Shown here piece by piece: positions 44,101 to 57,080 of a DNA stretch of 64,000 nucleotides. Location of the stretch: positions 763,693 through 827,692 of the forward strand of contig NW_027192199.1 of NCBI RefSeq assembly GCF_041956535.1, given 5' to 3'. The position numbers and the translations under genes were made by a program. The stretch comes from Calcarisporiella thermophila CBS 279.70. Lineage: Eukaryota; Calcarisporiellomycota. Under the pieces are notes generated by a model. It searched no databases and was not told the DNA's origin. It worked only from the letters and a program-made list of their open reading frames with translations. The stretch's first letter is position 1, and each line of letters begins with the position of its first letter.

Positions 44101-47100
44101 CGAGCAGCGCCTTATACACGCTGCCGTTGGCAGGAGCAACCTTGAGGGTTTGCGAGAGCAGCGTTGTGTAATCTTGGAGGATATTGAGGGCCTTTTCGCG
44201 TGCGCCTATTGCCCACATGTACTTGAGGCGGGCATATACGACTTGAGGGGGAACATTGGTCGAATACTATGGTAGGGGGTTACAATGAATTCGTCATGTC
44301 CACCTTTAGTTGAACCACGGATGATGGACTTACTGCATCTTCAAGTATGGCCGACTCTCCTCCGCACAATCGCACTAGGGTTTTCTCCGCAATCGAAAAC
44401 CTGCCCACTTTGCGGCAAAGATTCGCAAACTTGATCCAGGTCTCGACGTCACTATGAGGTTGGGCAACCAGCATTCTAACCTTGAGGATTCGCTGCCAAA
44501 CATCGACACTTCGTTGACATCCCCTAAGGCGTTTCATCCATGTTCTGCGAATGGATGCCTGACGATCTGGCTGGTCAACAAACTGTTTATAGGAGATAAT
44601 TTCCTCGAGCTCGGAGAGCAGCTGAGTCCGCACTACCACTCTACAGAGGATAAGAGAAGACAAAAACAAAATCAGCATAGTGTTAGTTGATGCGTAGAAG
44701 GTAGCCAACAACGTACAGGTATGCCCGATTGTAGCTTTCCGCTAATAGAGTCGTCAAGTTTGAATCAATGGAATCTCTTGTTCGATTCACAAACTCGACC
44801 GCTTGTTCGAATTGGTCACGGTGCAACGCCAGAATTGCGCAGAAGAAGAGATAGTCGGTCGAGCCCGGCTTGATGGCCGTGATGTATTCGTTCATCAAAT
44901 CCCATTGCCCGTTTCCCCATGCGGCTGCGGCAGCAAAGGGCGCAATTTCCCGGCGCCGTTTGTCGTCTCCATTACACCATAGGTCTCGCGAGAGTTGGGC
45001 GAGCGTTTCCCATTCTCCAAGGGCGTGGAGACACCGCATCCGTCCAAGGGTAGCGTCAAAATTCTGTGGGCTCTGTCGCTGCTTTTGCTCGTAGGCCTCC
45101 AGCGCCACATCCCAGTGTTCGAGCTTTTCGTACCAAGTCTCCTTCAAGTTAATGTCATGAAGCTTTTTGCCGTATGCGAGCAGGCCCATCGCGGCATCAA
45201 GTTGTTGAAGTTTCTGGTTGATGTTCATAAGGTCTTCAATTGTGCTCTGTTTCGTGGGGTCTGTGAGGAACTCGAGTTCTTTGTAGTGTAGTGCCTTGGC
45301 ATACGCATGACAACGCAGAGCATACTCGGCAAGCGTGTTGTTCTTGATGCCAAGGGATTTTTCATCGTGCTCCATGAACTCAGCCAAGTTAAGAAGCTGC
45401 TGTACGATTTCGTTCGGAATGTTGGGGGCCAGCAAGGCTGTCTCAATGGCCTGGACAAGTTCGCTCTAAAAGTGAGAGTTAAAAAAAATGAAAATGGGGT
45501 CGTTTGATGATCTTTGCAAAATTGCTCAAATCGTTACCTGGTACTCGACGTAAAGCTCAGACCAGCAGGCTGAAAAAGCCGCATTAAAGAGCTCTTTTGC
45601 CAACGGAGAATAGGCGCCCGCCAACCGTGAGCATGCTCGCAGCGCTTGCGAGGGGGATTCTTTGAGCAGCTCAGCGCTCAGGCGTCGCATCCACTCGTGC
45701 CAGTCCTCCTTAGTGAACCGCTGGGAAGTCTCCCACGCCTTTCTCAAATGCTGCTGATTTACCAGCAAACCCTTGACCCCCCCCATATCACCACCCGAGG
45801 CATCCTCCAATTCGTTCAACCGCTCCTCAGACGCGCTTCCCAGACCCTGAGGCAGAGGCTCTCCCTTAAGCAGCTTCGACACCAGAATATCGTAGGTCGA
45901 GTGCTGCACGCGTTGTTGGACCAGGATCTTGTTGACCATGGGGATGAAGATGGCATAATCTGAACCCAGCTGAAAGACAAGTGCACACAGCGTGTCCATG
46001 GCTGACATCTTTAATTCAGTCGGACTGGTGGCGATAATGCGCGCCAGCGGATGGATGATTCGGGAGGCGTAATCTGTGACAATCATCTTCCGACAGAGCT
46101 GCCCGACCGTTACAATGGCCGCTTTTCGAAGAGATAGGGGGGTCTCATTGCGTTCGAATAACCGCACCACCACTGGAAGAACCAGGTGCATGTACTCTTC
46201 CAGGCTGGTGCCCAGGACGACCAATGTGTGGAGAACCCTGTGGGTCAGTTGGCGACGTTCTGTCTGATCCGTGTCGCACACTTGGAGTAGATAGGGCAGG
46301 AGCTTGGAGAGATACACCTTGAACTCGCCTTCGAGGGCCAGCGAGATCGTCTCCACGAGCCCCAACATCATTATTTGGATGTTGGTTCCAGCACTACGCC
46401 AAAGCTCCTCTACCACCGTGAAAATATCCCGTGCATATGCCTGCACATGCTGGCGCATCGTCACCACAAGGCTGCTCAGCTGTTTGAAATAGAACTCGAG
46501 CATAGCGGACTGGCAAGTACGCATTATGCCCAGGAGAGGAGGTAAAACACTGGGTATAAAAGGCAAACAGGACTTCGTGCCAAGGAATTTGAAGATATAG
46601 GTGATCGCCTCCACGGCGCGAGAATGATAAGTGCTAAGGGAGGAATCGCGCAAAATCTTGCTGAGGGCACCCACTGCTATCGTGGGGTAAAACTCGTCCG
46701 CCGTGGTGCAGGTACCCTGCATCAAAGGGCCTACTTCGGCGCTACCAGCCTTTAATTCGCTCTTCTCGTCAAAATTCGCAACGAAGGATACCTAAAGAAG
46801 AGTGTGTATTAATACCACACAATACCACTGTCAACCACGCCAAATTGTAATGGAAACGAATAAAGCTACTAACTTTGTGCCGATAAGGGTCGAGCGCCCC
46901 CAATACCCCAATGAGCTTGATAGTCTCCCTCCGGATATTCCGATCCTGTTCTTGTCGCAAAATTTTGACCAGCGTCGGAAGCAGATTAGGATAGCGAGTG
47001 TACGGCTCAATCACGAACCCTGTGCTGCTAGCTAGTTGTCCCAGCATCTTGAGGGCTTTTTCTCGTTTCATCGAGGAGGTGGGGCTTTGGTCTTGTAGCA

Positions 47101-49889
47101 TTTCAATTAGCAATGGAATCAGCAGATCCAAATGCTCCGCTAGCTTTTCCCCGCCCGCTTTAGCAAGTTCGCACAGCACTGTCAACACCCCCGTCGTCAC
47201 CCCCGGACTCTGACCCGAGACCCGAGGTAGCAGCACATTCACAATTGGCTGCAAGTAGGGCTGTATCAGGCGCTGCCCATTCGATGCCAACTTTGCAAGT
47301 AGCCGCAGAGCCTCCTCTTTATTTTTATTGGTCGTTGAGCATTGGACCTCGGTAAGCAATTGCACCAGGGTTTTTCGGAGGGATGGCATCACAAACGCGG
47401 GGTTATGCGAGCTAAGGCGCCCAATGATGCCGATGGCCTGTTCCCGTATCGGAAATACCTCATCGTTGAGTGCTATAAAGAGAGATCGCACCTTGTCGGG
47501 TTCGGCAAGATATGCGTCGAAAGATTCGTCCAGTGAAGTGAGAACAGACAGCCGAATGGTTGGGTCTAAAAGGCAGGAAAAGGGACCGAAGATGAATTGG
47601 AAATGTCATATCAACGAGATTTGCCCCATATAGGATCTGACCACGTACCTGGATCGGAAATCCCTACAGCTAAAAGTTTTTCCAACACTTCCTCGACCAC
47701 ATAGTTTGCATAATCCCTCTCGAAAATGGCGGTGTTATCACTTCGTAATAAATGGCAGCATGCAAGCGCCGCCGATTTTCGTATGTCTATCGAATCATCC
47801 TCGAGATAAGGGACCACACAATCCCGGACAAACTCTTCCAGCCCGCGGTCTATACACCATCAAAATTAAAAAACAATGAGCAACCGAGCCGTTTTTTTTT
47901 TGATAATATAGCTAAACCTCGGAAATCAAAGGTGGCAAGTATATAAAGGGCTTGGTTGATAGTGTCTAAGTCCTTTTGCTCAAGTGCCTGCATTTCCCGC
48001 AATTGGGTGGGTACGCTCGGTGTAACAGGGGTCATGGGAATGGTCGAGGAGCGATATGGCTGTCCACTCAGCACCATCGATAGCATCTCCAGTAGTCGAT
48101 CTAAAAGTGGAGGTTGCGGGTGAATAGGGGAAGCTTCGTTTCATTGAAACTAATATTTACCTTGTATGGTTGGCAATAATGGAGGGATTTCTCTTGCCAA
48201 ATCGACTAGTGCAATGCTTAATGGCTCATTCAGTCCACACGCAAATATCAGATCCAGTATCTCGTGCATGAACTTGGTGAGGGCAGGCCCCACCGCCCGC
48301 GCAAGCATGCTCACGCACTGGAAAATGGGGGTGTCACTATCTCTTGCCTTCCGAACTCCACTCTTTCCGCCTCCAACCCCGGCTCCCGCAAGCCCCTCTC
48401 TTATATTCGCAACGATGGGTTCCAAATACTGCGAGATGTTGCTTCCCACCTCCATGGTCACTTTTCCGATTGCTATAAATGCCGCGGACCGGTCGCGCTC
48501 TTTTTTCAGTTGGCCCAGCAGATAAGACATGCAACGGTGTAAGTACAGGTCAACAAACGTTTGGGTATTGTAGGCTGCAAGGGTTGGGATCAAGAGAGTT
48601 ACGGTGCGGCGCACTAGCTGATCGCGGTGCTCCTTGTAGCGGAGCGCGGTCTCGCAAATTTCACCATACATATCCCTTGCAAACTAGAGGGAACCATTTC
48701 GATGGATAGGTCAGGCAACGGCACATCACATTCAGGCATGCATCCAGATACTCACCATCCCAGCATGTTGTAGCACCTCCTTATATACAAGCAGTGACCC
48801 ATGTATTGCATCAACGGTATTAAGCCGTAGCCCTTTCTGGGCCTCCTCCAGAATTTTTTTGTACAGCTGTACTTTGGACGGGGTGTCTCGCTGGAACAAT
48901 ATATGCAAACATGCGCTCAGTGCATCCGCTGCCGATTCTCGGATATTCTGTTTTGATTCTCGCAGCGCAACCCAAATATGTTCAAGAAATTGTGGGATGT
49001 AGGCATAAAACTGGGTGGGTGCTTTCAAAGCAAGCTCACGAAGGATAAGAACAGCCCCGTGGTGGCGATATTCATTACGGTCCCCAGTGGTGAGGATAGT
49101 GGAGGATACATCAACTAAGCAGGATGAAATCAGTACATCATACTAAATACACGGAAAATTCAGGCATCTATGCAAAAAAGGGGGATACCTTGCAAATACT
49201 CGAAAGCACGCTTAATCTCAAATTCAACAATCTCGGAGGTTAGGGTAGAATTAATAATCGCAAGTGAGCCTATGTAATGTTATAATATTGAGGATCACAT
49301 TAAAAGAACTTCTAGCTCGCCTTCACTAACCGATCGTTTTGGCGCCAATTTGCATCAGCTGCGGATCATTACTAGGTACGACCATTCGTAAATAGTTTGC
49401 AAAACGCGTAACCATGGATGAGTTGTCATCGCAGAATTCGAGCAATTTATCTTTAGGGCAACACGCATCATTTTTCCTGGCATCCAATGTGACAAACAAG
49501 CAAAAGAGCGCTGAACTTACCAATAGCCACCACGCCCGCAATCTTGTCCTGAACATCGGGACTATTTATCAAATTGAATACCCTGCTGTTGATATCATTA
49601 GTGAATTTAACATAGCCTTCCGTGCTGCTCTCACGCAAGACCGACACCACCTTCCAAAGAAAGGAGAGGAAGTTATTAGAATCATTAAAATGTCCATCCT
49701 TTTCGAAAGATGCTTACGTGCTCCCGCAATTCTTCGCCTGCGCGTCGGCGAACTTTCTCATTTCTAAAAGGGATGCATCAAGATCATCGAAACATAATCA
49801 GAACCCAAAAAACAAACGCATACATACCGACTCTTCAGGTCCCCTAGTATCCTTGCTAGGGAATCATGTCCACCCGAAGCAGTCGACAT
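41182..49889 (-). CDS. TOR: TOR serine/threonine kinase (PIKK)
   Basis: Central growth kinase of TORC1/TORC2. I chained 23 exons in frame to 2378 residues, typical for TOR: 49889-49828, 49763-49718, 49650-49521, 49450-49331, 49269-49189, 49114-48756, 48683-48161, 48100-47918, 47849-47649, 47565-46874, 46791-45538, 45465-44717, 44640-44334, 44266-43810, 43739-43219, 43139-43002, 42943-42700, 42617-42090, 42001-41771, 41689-41567, 41502-41437, 41365-41260, 41197-41182. HEAT repeats fill the N-terminal half, then the FAT domain. FRB spans about 1853-1950 ([19 protein letters not shown], with the rapamycin-contact Ser near 1870, and [15 protein letters not shown]). The kinase has GLGDRHPSN (Asp near 2173) and HIDFGD. 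FATC ends [12 protein letters not shown]. Rapamycin sensitivity is expected. Confidence 0.96.
42021..42034. repeat. C14 homopolymer inside a TOR intron
   Basis: Fourteen consecutive C on the plus strand (G14 in the transcript) in the intron 42002-42089, between donor and acceptor. Confidence 0.9.
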
Positions 49890-50132
49890 TTCCCCTAGGT
49901 GATTTCACAATAATGTGGGAAGGATGGCCTATTTAATTTTTTTATTCCTCCCGATACATTAAACTACAGCAGTCGTTTGAAATTTTTCTGAATTTGAATT
50001 CAACATTTCGAACGTTTCTTAAATTTGACCTCTCCGCAGCTTTCGTTTCGGCGGAGAGGGTGAATATCAACATCGGGTGAAAAATTAAATTTAATGTGTT
50101 ATATGCTAAATTACAATGGCTTAAGGAAGTGA

Positions 50133-51769
50133 TCATAATTCCACTAAAGCATCATCCGGATTTCCGCCAAGCTCCTTTGTAAGCTCTGCAAGGTGAAAAA
50201 TAAATGAACAACTTTTCTAGTCGTAAAGAAATTTGGATTCACAAAGACTCACCATTCAAACCTTGGATGATCATTTCGCTCTCCACCCTTTTGCCCTTTT
50301 TGCTTTCCAAGAGTGCCCGCCTCTCCTCCTCTCGCCAAGATTCCCAGAGTGGATCCACCAATTCTGACATTGCTTTTCGCTTGTTACGGCGCTCTGCAAG
50401 CTCTTCTCGCTTTGCTAAATAATCCTCCGAGAGCTTTGGTTTAGTAAGTGGGACGACGTCCAGAGGCGGAGCAGCAAACCACATCAGCTGCCCGTCAGAA
50501 GTGTGTCTAAATCGATTCACTACCCAATGCAAATGTAGAGGCTTCATTAGGCAACAGGATTCATAAGATTGGAATGGCGGAACAAAGTGTGAGTACCTAT
50601 ATTCTGAGAGAGTTGAGGAAATCCCATCGGTGGTTGCGCTTGAGGAAGTGATGGCTGTGGAGTTGGGACTGGCTGGGACGACATGGTCAGTCTTAGATGT
50701 GGCTGTGGTTGCGGGAGGTGTGGTTGTGGAGGGTATTGCTGCTGTTGCGGTTGCAGATGCGGATATGGTTGCTGTTGTTGCTGTTGGGGAAGAGGTGTCC
50801 TAGGAGTTCTCGTTGAAAGATGAGAGGAGAGGTGCACTTGTAATTCCTTTGAAGTGGCGAACGATCGGTTGCAGGGCACACCTCTCTCCTTTCCATAGGA
50901 GCACACAAAAGGTAGCCTCATTGCTTCTTTACGCGCTTGTGCCTGCTTGGTGGGAGATGCCATCCCTCCGATGGCCTCGGAGAGCCCACCGGATGGAAGG
51001 CCGCCCCGATTATCCACGCCACTAGCACCTGGTGTCGAGGGTGCGGACGGAGATCGTCCTTGATCCCTCACCTTCTCTTTTTCTTTTTCTTGTTCTACTA
51101 ACGTGCTATGGACCTTTCGAATCTGTCGAGGGGTTTCTAAAGGCTCTATTTCTAATTCTTTCACGCCCTCAGGCATAGAAGCCGCCCAATTTTTGATTTT
51201 GGTAAAGTGCTTCTGGGGTTCTACGTAGCGCGATTCGCATACATAAACAGCAGCATCTGGAGGAGCACCTTTAGGATGACCACGAATATAATCACGAACA
51301 GGAAGCACGTAACATTGATCCAGAACTTCTGAAATAGGGACGTCTTCTAGACCCGATGACTTGAAAACTTCATGTTCCATAAATTTTTGGGTTGCCCGAT
51401 GCACCGTCTGCTCCGGATGGAGATACCAACACACTCGCACACCCTTTTTTCCCCTATACCATTTACATGGTTAAAAAACAAAAGAAAAAAAATCCCATTG
51501 TAATGGAGTGGAACAAGCAATACTTCTGATCCACCCACAACGCGAATATATGACCAACATTGGGCTTGTTTGGATTGTATTTGTTTTTTATATGGACATA
51601 GTCTCCTGATCATCGTAAAAAATAGACGCGTTAACCAGATCCGATTGAAAGCCTTTTACATCGTGAAGTGGTGAGAAAAGAGCGGAAAAATCTACTCACC
51701 TACGTGTAGCTCTTTTCCTTTGTGTTCGATTACGGTGAGTTCAGACAGGGTTGGGTTCGATTTCGACAT
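50133..51769 (-). CDS. RSC1/2-like BAH-domain chromatin protein without bromodomains
   Basis: Exons 51769-51700, 51605-51524, 51453-50597, 50519-50253 and 50185-50133 give 442 residues. The BAH domain begins GDYVHIKNKYNPNKPNVGHI and continues VCWYLHPEQTVHRATQKF, NEVFKS-like HEVFKSSG, YIRGHPKG and VYVCESRYVE. These are the hallmarks of the BAH module of yeast Rsc1/Rsc2 and animal Polybromo in SWI/SNF-type remodellers. A single C2H2-like motif (CSYGKERGVPC..HLSSHL) follows, then a Gln/Pro/His-rich linker and a WFAAPPLDVV box with a basic helix (YLAKREELAERRNKRK). Yeast Rsc1/2 carry two bromodomains and an AT-hook N-terminal to BAH; here the protein starts 20 residues before BAH, and a TOR gene lies downstream. 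Likely nuclear. Confidence 0.85.
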
Positions 51770-52025
51770 CTCACAAGTTATATCACCCTCTATCGATCAC
51801 CCCTCCTTCGAATTTCAGCAAAAAGAAGTTAGCATCCGAAATTGACTTCGCCACAAATCACAAATAGAAGAATTGTCGTCCGATTAAGCAATTCACCAAT
51901 AAATTAATCCAAAAAAAAACCAAAGCTGTTAGATATTAGAACAAGAGATCTCCGTGTCTTTTTTTCTCTTCCACCCCTTGCCCTCATCCCTAGTCCTCCC
52001 TTCCGCCCCCCCACTACTTTATTCG

Positions 52026-53702
52026 ATGAACGGTGTAGCAGACTTAAAAGTACATACACACATTTTTCCCCGTAATTTAATGTTTAATTCATTAATATGA
52101 ATTCAAATTTCAGAAATCAGAGCACGACATCATCATTGTAGGTGCAGGCATCGCCGGATCGGCACTCGCGAGTGTCCTCGGCCGTGATGGTCGAAAAGTT
52201 CTATTAATTGGTATGGACTTGTGGCCTCCTGCTCCAGCTTTTATCCACTGACTTATCGTGTAAATAAATAGAGCGAGATCTCTCCGAACCGGACCGAATC
52301 GTTGGCGAGCTTCTCCAGCCTGCTGGAGTCCAAGCTCTTACCAAGCTTGGCCTTGAGCACACCCTCACCGGAATGCAAGAAATTCCAGTTCATGGCTACA
52401 ATGTCATCTTCCGAGGAGTTGAATGCCATATCCCCTACCCGAAACTTAAAGATGGTACACGTGCAGAGGGGCGCTCATTTCATCACGGGCGATTCGTTAT
52501 GAATTTGCGCCGGGCCGCCATGAAAGAACCCAATGTGACAATAGTAGAGGCCACGGCCAATGAGCTGATTCGATGCGAGACTTCAGATGCGGTCATAGGG
52601 GTAGAGTGTACACCCAAGGTCAAAAATGGAGAGAATCCCCACCCTATCCAGGTAGAGTAAATGGAAACGATAGCAAAGAGGCCTTTTTGCCTGATACCTA
52701 TTCATACGCCTTCCATCCGAATAGTACTATGCTCCGCTGACCATAATATGCGATGGCTGTTTCTCCAAATTCCGCAAGGATCTTATCCAAAAACCGGTAT
52801 TATCCAAATCCAACTTTGTGGGGTAAATATGCTTCCAGATTTCTTCCTTCTTCACACACCACAGGACAGAGTCCCCTAATAATACTTCGCACTCTAGCTT
52901 TGTAATAAAGGATTGCCCCCTTCCGAAGCCCCAACACGGCCACGTGGTTTTGAGCAAACCTGGCCCCGTGCTACTCTATCAGATAGGACCTAATGAAACC
53001 CGCATTCTCATCGACATCCCCGGCAAGCTCCCTAGCGCAAGCTCCGGTGCTCTTAAAGAACACCTCATCTCCGTGGTCGCTCCTCAATTACCCCCCTCCG
53101 TGCGCGACAAATTCCTCGCCCATGTTGAAACCGAGCGTATCCGATCCATGCCGAATAGCTGGCTTCCGCCTTCGATCAATAGCCATCCGGGTGTGCTGCT
53201 GCTTGGAGATGCCATGAACATGAGGCATCCGCTGACGGGTGGAGGCATGTCGTGTGCATTCAACGATGTTGTCCTATTGCGAGAGCTGCTGGCGGGGGTG
53301 TCCCTCGACGACCGAGCCACCGTCTTGGCCCAGGCCCAAGTTTGGCACTGGAGACGAAAGCTTCACAACTGCGTCATCAACGTGCTCGCGCAGGCACTTT
53401 ACGACTTGTTTTCGGCCAACGACAACGCCACGATGCGGGTGCTCCAGGAGGGGTGCTTCGACTACCTGAACCAGGGCCCAGGGCCGTATCAGGACGGGCC
53501 GGTGGGGGCCCTCTCTGGGCTAAACCCCAGCCCACTCAATCTGGTGTATCACTTCTTCTGCGTGGCTTTCCATGGAATTCGGCTGATGTTCCGGCAGGTG
53601 GAGTGGAGCGAGGTTCCTGCCACGTTTGTGCGCGCAGGCGCAGCACTATGGACCGCTTGTGTGGTCATTTTGCCCGTGCTGTTTTCCGAGACGAAGTGGT
53701 AG
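52026..53702 (+). CDS. ERG1: Squalene epoxidase (squalene monooxygenase)
   Basis: FAD enzyme converting squalene to 2,3-oxidosqualene in ergosterol synthesis, on ER/lipid droplets; target of allylamines. Exons 52026-52049, 52114-52210, 52272-52651, 52725-52822 and 52898-53702 give 467 residues. Seen: dinucleotide-binding VGAGIAGSALA near residue 17, ERDLSEPDRIVGELLQPAG, the APLTIICDGCFSKFRK segment, and FAD motif LLLGDAMNMRHPLTGGGM. The C terminus has two hydrophobic segments (ALWTACVVILPVLF). The first exon is only 24 nt (MNGVADLK) and no N-terminal membrane helix precedes the FAD domain. The acceptors at 52724 and 52897 were fixed by frame. Divergent from the BAH gene, with about 255 bp between them. 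Confidence 0.95.
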
Positions 53703-55069
53703 CCAGCGCAACGTCATACCTCCCCCCAATTTCATTGCTATTTATTCCCATTTCGCTAATTGTTTCCATATCCATTCTTGTTTGGGATATCAAACTTGAG
53801 TTTCAAATTTACAAATAATAAAATACTAAGCTTGAGATCTGATTTGAGACCCTTCCTGTTTGAGGTTACTAAGGGGATTTCCTAAGCAGTCTCGTTTCTG
53901 GGTAACTCAAATGAGGGGTGGGGGGGAAAGGAACCATACACCATGCGTGTTCGGGGTTGCCGTGCAACACCAGGGTCGTGCGTCAAGGCTGTCGCCAGAG
54001 ACACGATGGCCGCTTCGACGCAATCGATTGCCTCGGTTGTGCTCAGCAGGGAACCCGTCCCCCCCTCCACCGTGGCATGGCTTGTGACGAAGCCCGGCGC
54101 AAGTGTCCACAGGAACGAGTGCCTCCGGCCACGAGCGTGCTCCCGCGCGAACTCTAACGGGAAGGGGGAGGGGGGCAGGGGCAGGCACGTTTCCCTGTGG
54201 CCTCAGTCTCGCATTCATCTCGGCCGTGTCTTTGCTAAGCGAGGTTAAGGTTGGACAGGCCGTTGTGAACAAACACTTAGCAATCGTCCGGCGGCATTAA
54301 GTATCAAGCGCGCGCTATCCCAAAGCTTTTCTTTTACCCGACGGTTTCGGCCGGGCCAGCAGTAACAATGAAAAGGATTCCCAAGTCTTAAGGTTTAATT
54401 TCCTTCGAAACCTAGCAGTTAGCATCCCCCATCCCCGGCCTCGATTTGGCACGATTCCCACACGCGGCCTCTGATGGCCAGGGACAAGGTCGGAGCCGCG
54501 GCGCAGCACACGCCTTTTGTCCCACCAGAGCTTGGATCTGGTTTCACGACACGGTTGAGTTACCTGGAGCCGGCTACGGAAAGGGAATCCGCGGGAAGGC
54601 CAGAAACCATTGGGCGATCGCCCCTGGTTGACACATATGGGAAAAAAGAACGAAGCTTGCTCCAGCTGCCTCCCACCGCACCACCAGGTTGTGCTCACCA
54701 GCCATGCCCGGCCCCACTGCGCACCGCCAAACGGTGGCCTGGCCCGCTGGCTGGCTGTAGAGTCAAAATTAATTAATAGGCTTTTTTACCCGTCTGGCTT
54801 ACCTTAGTTGGCTGGACGTTTCGCTTTATATTTCTAAATCCAGAAGCGGCCCCTTCAGAGCGCGGTCGGCTAGAATATACTTTTTTTCTAACCCTTTAGG
54901 CTATTTCTAATCGCTGTCCTCCCTTCACATTAGCAGCTTGCTTTCCTATTTTACTCCTCCCCCTCTTTATTTTCGGCTTCCCCGCCTTCTGTTTTCTGTT
55001 GATGATCTCCATTTGCTATTAGCGTTTTCCATTATTAACCCGACCCTTGCTAGTGACACCTATGATTAT
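53703..55069. other. GC-rich gene-less stretch
   Basis: From about 53880 to 54770 the DNA is clearly richer in G+C than other spacers here and has open frames of 60-130 codons in most registers on both strands. That pattern is expected where stop codons are rare and not where a gene is kept. No domain, tRNA or rRNA recognised. It ends at an AATTAATTAATAGG boundary near 54770. Could be a long promoter/CpG-rich region, a structural RNA or inserted DNA. Confidence 0.5.
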
Positions 55070-56626
55070 ATGGAGCATCACGAGGGCGATTCCCACTTCT
55101 CGAATCCCGTCCATACCTCTCCGCCTATAACTACCGTTAAGAGTGAACCGCTGCATTCCTCGGGTAAATGGCCATGTCGCATTGGCATGATGCGAGCTGT
55201 GTTCTAATTGTCTCGACACATCGCATGCATGCCTAGTCTTGCCTATTTGTTTTTGTTTGTGTGGCCCCTTATTAACCATGCCCATATATTTGCGTGTCCA
55301 GACGTTTATCTCCCTAACCCTGACCTGCGCTCTTCCATATCCCCTCCGGCTCTTCATCCATCCTCCTCAGAAGACATGCGCCATATCTTGCCATTGCCCG
55401 ACGGAGGTAGGTTGACATCATGGTCTCCTCGCGAGCCGAATAGGAGGCTGGCCCTAGCACGCTCAGCATGCTAATCTCGCAACTCTTCAATGGATAGCCA
55501 AATTCTCTATTGACGAGGAGCCCTCCAACTTCAGTCTGTACATGTTTCGCGCCATGCGAAGCCGAATTCTCGAGTTAGAACACGCGCTGAATCTGAATTC
55601 CTACAACGTCGCGGAGCCACCGCCAGCCTCATCGCAGCCTTGTTGGGCCCAACCAATAATGCAGGTGAAACCGGCGCCGACCGCCCCAACCCCCTCCCTT
55701 CACCCTCGGCAACATGTGAGGAAGACATCCAGCGAGGAGCGTCATACTCCGTTAACCTCAACGCCGGTTGAAACCACTTGGCATATTGAGCAGCCTGGGC
55801 CAGAAAACCCTCGGCCGCAATCCACCGCCTCAACTGGCCCACTGAGTAGAATATACTTCACGCGCTTTGCACCCTATAACTCGCCAACCATTACCAGTCG
55901 CGCAAGGTCCCAGGTAAATATACAAACACCCTTTTTAAACTAGACAACCTTCCCTCTCTTTGCTAATGGACACCCGATCCGGTTCGGTTTTAGAAGCATG
56001 ACAAATTGAGTAAGTCTCCAACCAAATCCACCAAGGATTCCCGGGCTGCGAAGGAGGCGTCGGCCACTCCTTCACCCTCGACGAGGAAAGAGCCAAACCC
56101 GCCAGTGACCTCTGCACCCACAATTCAAACTCTGCAATGGTCCCATGCCCGCCATACATCCAACGCATCCTCCATCTCCTCTCCCTCGTCTTCCTCAAAC
56201 TCCCCCGCCTCGCCCGTTATCCCGCGGCTGGCACCCTCTCCCACAATTAGGCCGCATCCGCACACTCCCGATCATCTTCCCCCGCTTGCGTCCCAGCCCA
56301 TGGCCAGAATAGAGCTGCCTTCTCCCGGCAACCTATTAACCCAGCACCACCGGCATCCGTACTCTCAACCACCCCAATATAGACGGGCCTCTGCTCACGA
56401 GGAACTAGGCTCGACGAGACCCCCCGCGGAGGAACCACCCATCCTTATCCCAAAACCAACTCGCCTGTTTCCGCCTCCACCACTCCTGTCTTCGAGCCCT
56501 CCACAACCTCCGCCGCCCCAGCAGCAGCCCCATCCACAGCTTTCCCCGACGCGCTATGAGGATGCAAGCTATAGACCGCCTGGATGGGATCCTGAGAACA
56601 TGCAAGATTCACATAGAGAGCGGTGA
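55070..56626 (+). CDS. Proline-rich protein of unknown function
   Basis: Exons 55070-55163, 55302-55406, 55498-55913 and 55994-56626 join in frame to 415 residues. The only part that looks folded is FSIDEEPSNFSLYMFRAMRS followed by a helix RILELEHALNLNSYN (about residues 70-105), possibly a short coiled coil. The rest is Pro/Ser/Thr/Gln/His-rich, with many SP/TP sites and runs such as LFPPPPLL and PQPPPPQQQPHP. Composition fits a transcriptional regulator or an SH3/WW-binding scaffold; neither can be shown. The ATG is 20 bp after a CCCTTGCTAG that could itself be a splice acceptor (branch ATTAACCC), so an upstream exon may exist and the start is provisional. Confidence 0.65.
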
Positions 56627-57080
56627 ACACTCCATTATTATTCGTTGTTGTGGCCGTTCGTTTATTTAACTATTTATTGTATTTAGACGAAGGCTTATCT
56701 GATTTTTTCTACGCTGTTAATTTTGGGAAATCGAGGGGGAGGGTGGAATGCAACCAAATTCTCTGTTAATATGTTCCAATGTCTCTATACATTTTTTTTA
56801 TTTATTATATCTAACTATTTGTTTTTAATCTCCCCCATATATTGGGTGCTTCACTGTCCAATTTTGTGTTCGAGAGTGTGTGTTCAAATTTCCTTTCTTT
56901 CGTTGTCTTCTCCCCCACGTCGATAGGTTTCTTCATCGTTGAGTGCAAATAGATATAGAGATTGGGTGGCTTACGCAACTCTGAAGAACTATTTCATTTA
57001 GAAATTTGAATAAAGCATTGGGCCATCCACACTTTCAGTTTGATCGAGTTCGACCCCTCTGTGCGCTCCCATTGACGAAC
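56627..57080. other. Intergenic region
   Basis: 3' flank of the proline-rich gene and promoter of the NECAP gene; T-rich, no gene seen. Confidence 0.6.

Noticed and set aside
54315-54776. Several 100-codon frames on both strands in the GC-rich island
   Set aside because: Open in most registers at once, as expected from GC richness; no motif recognised.
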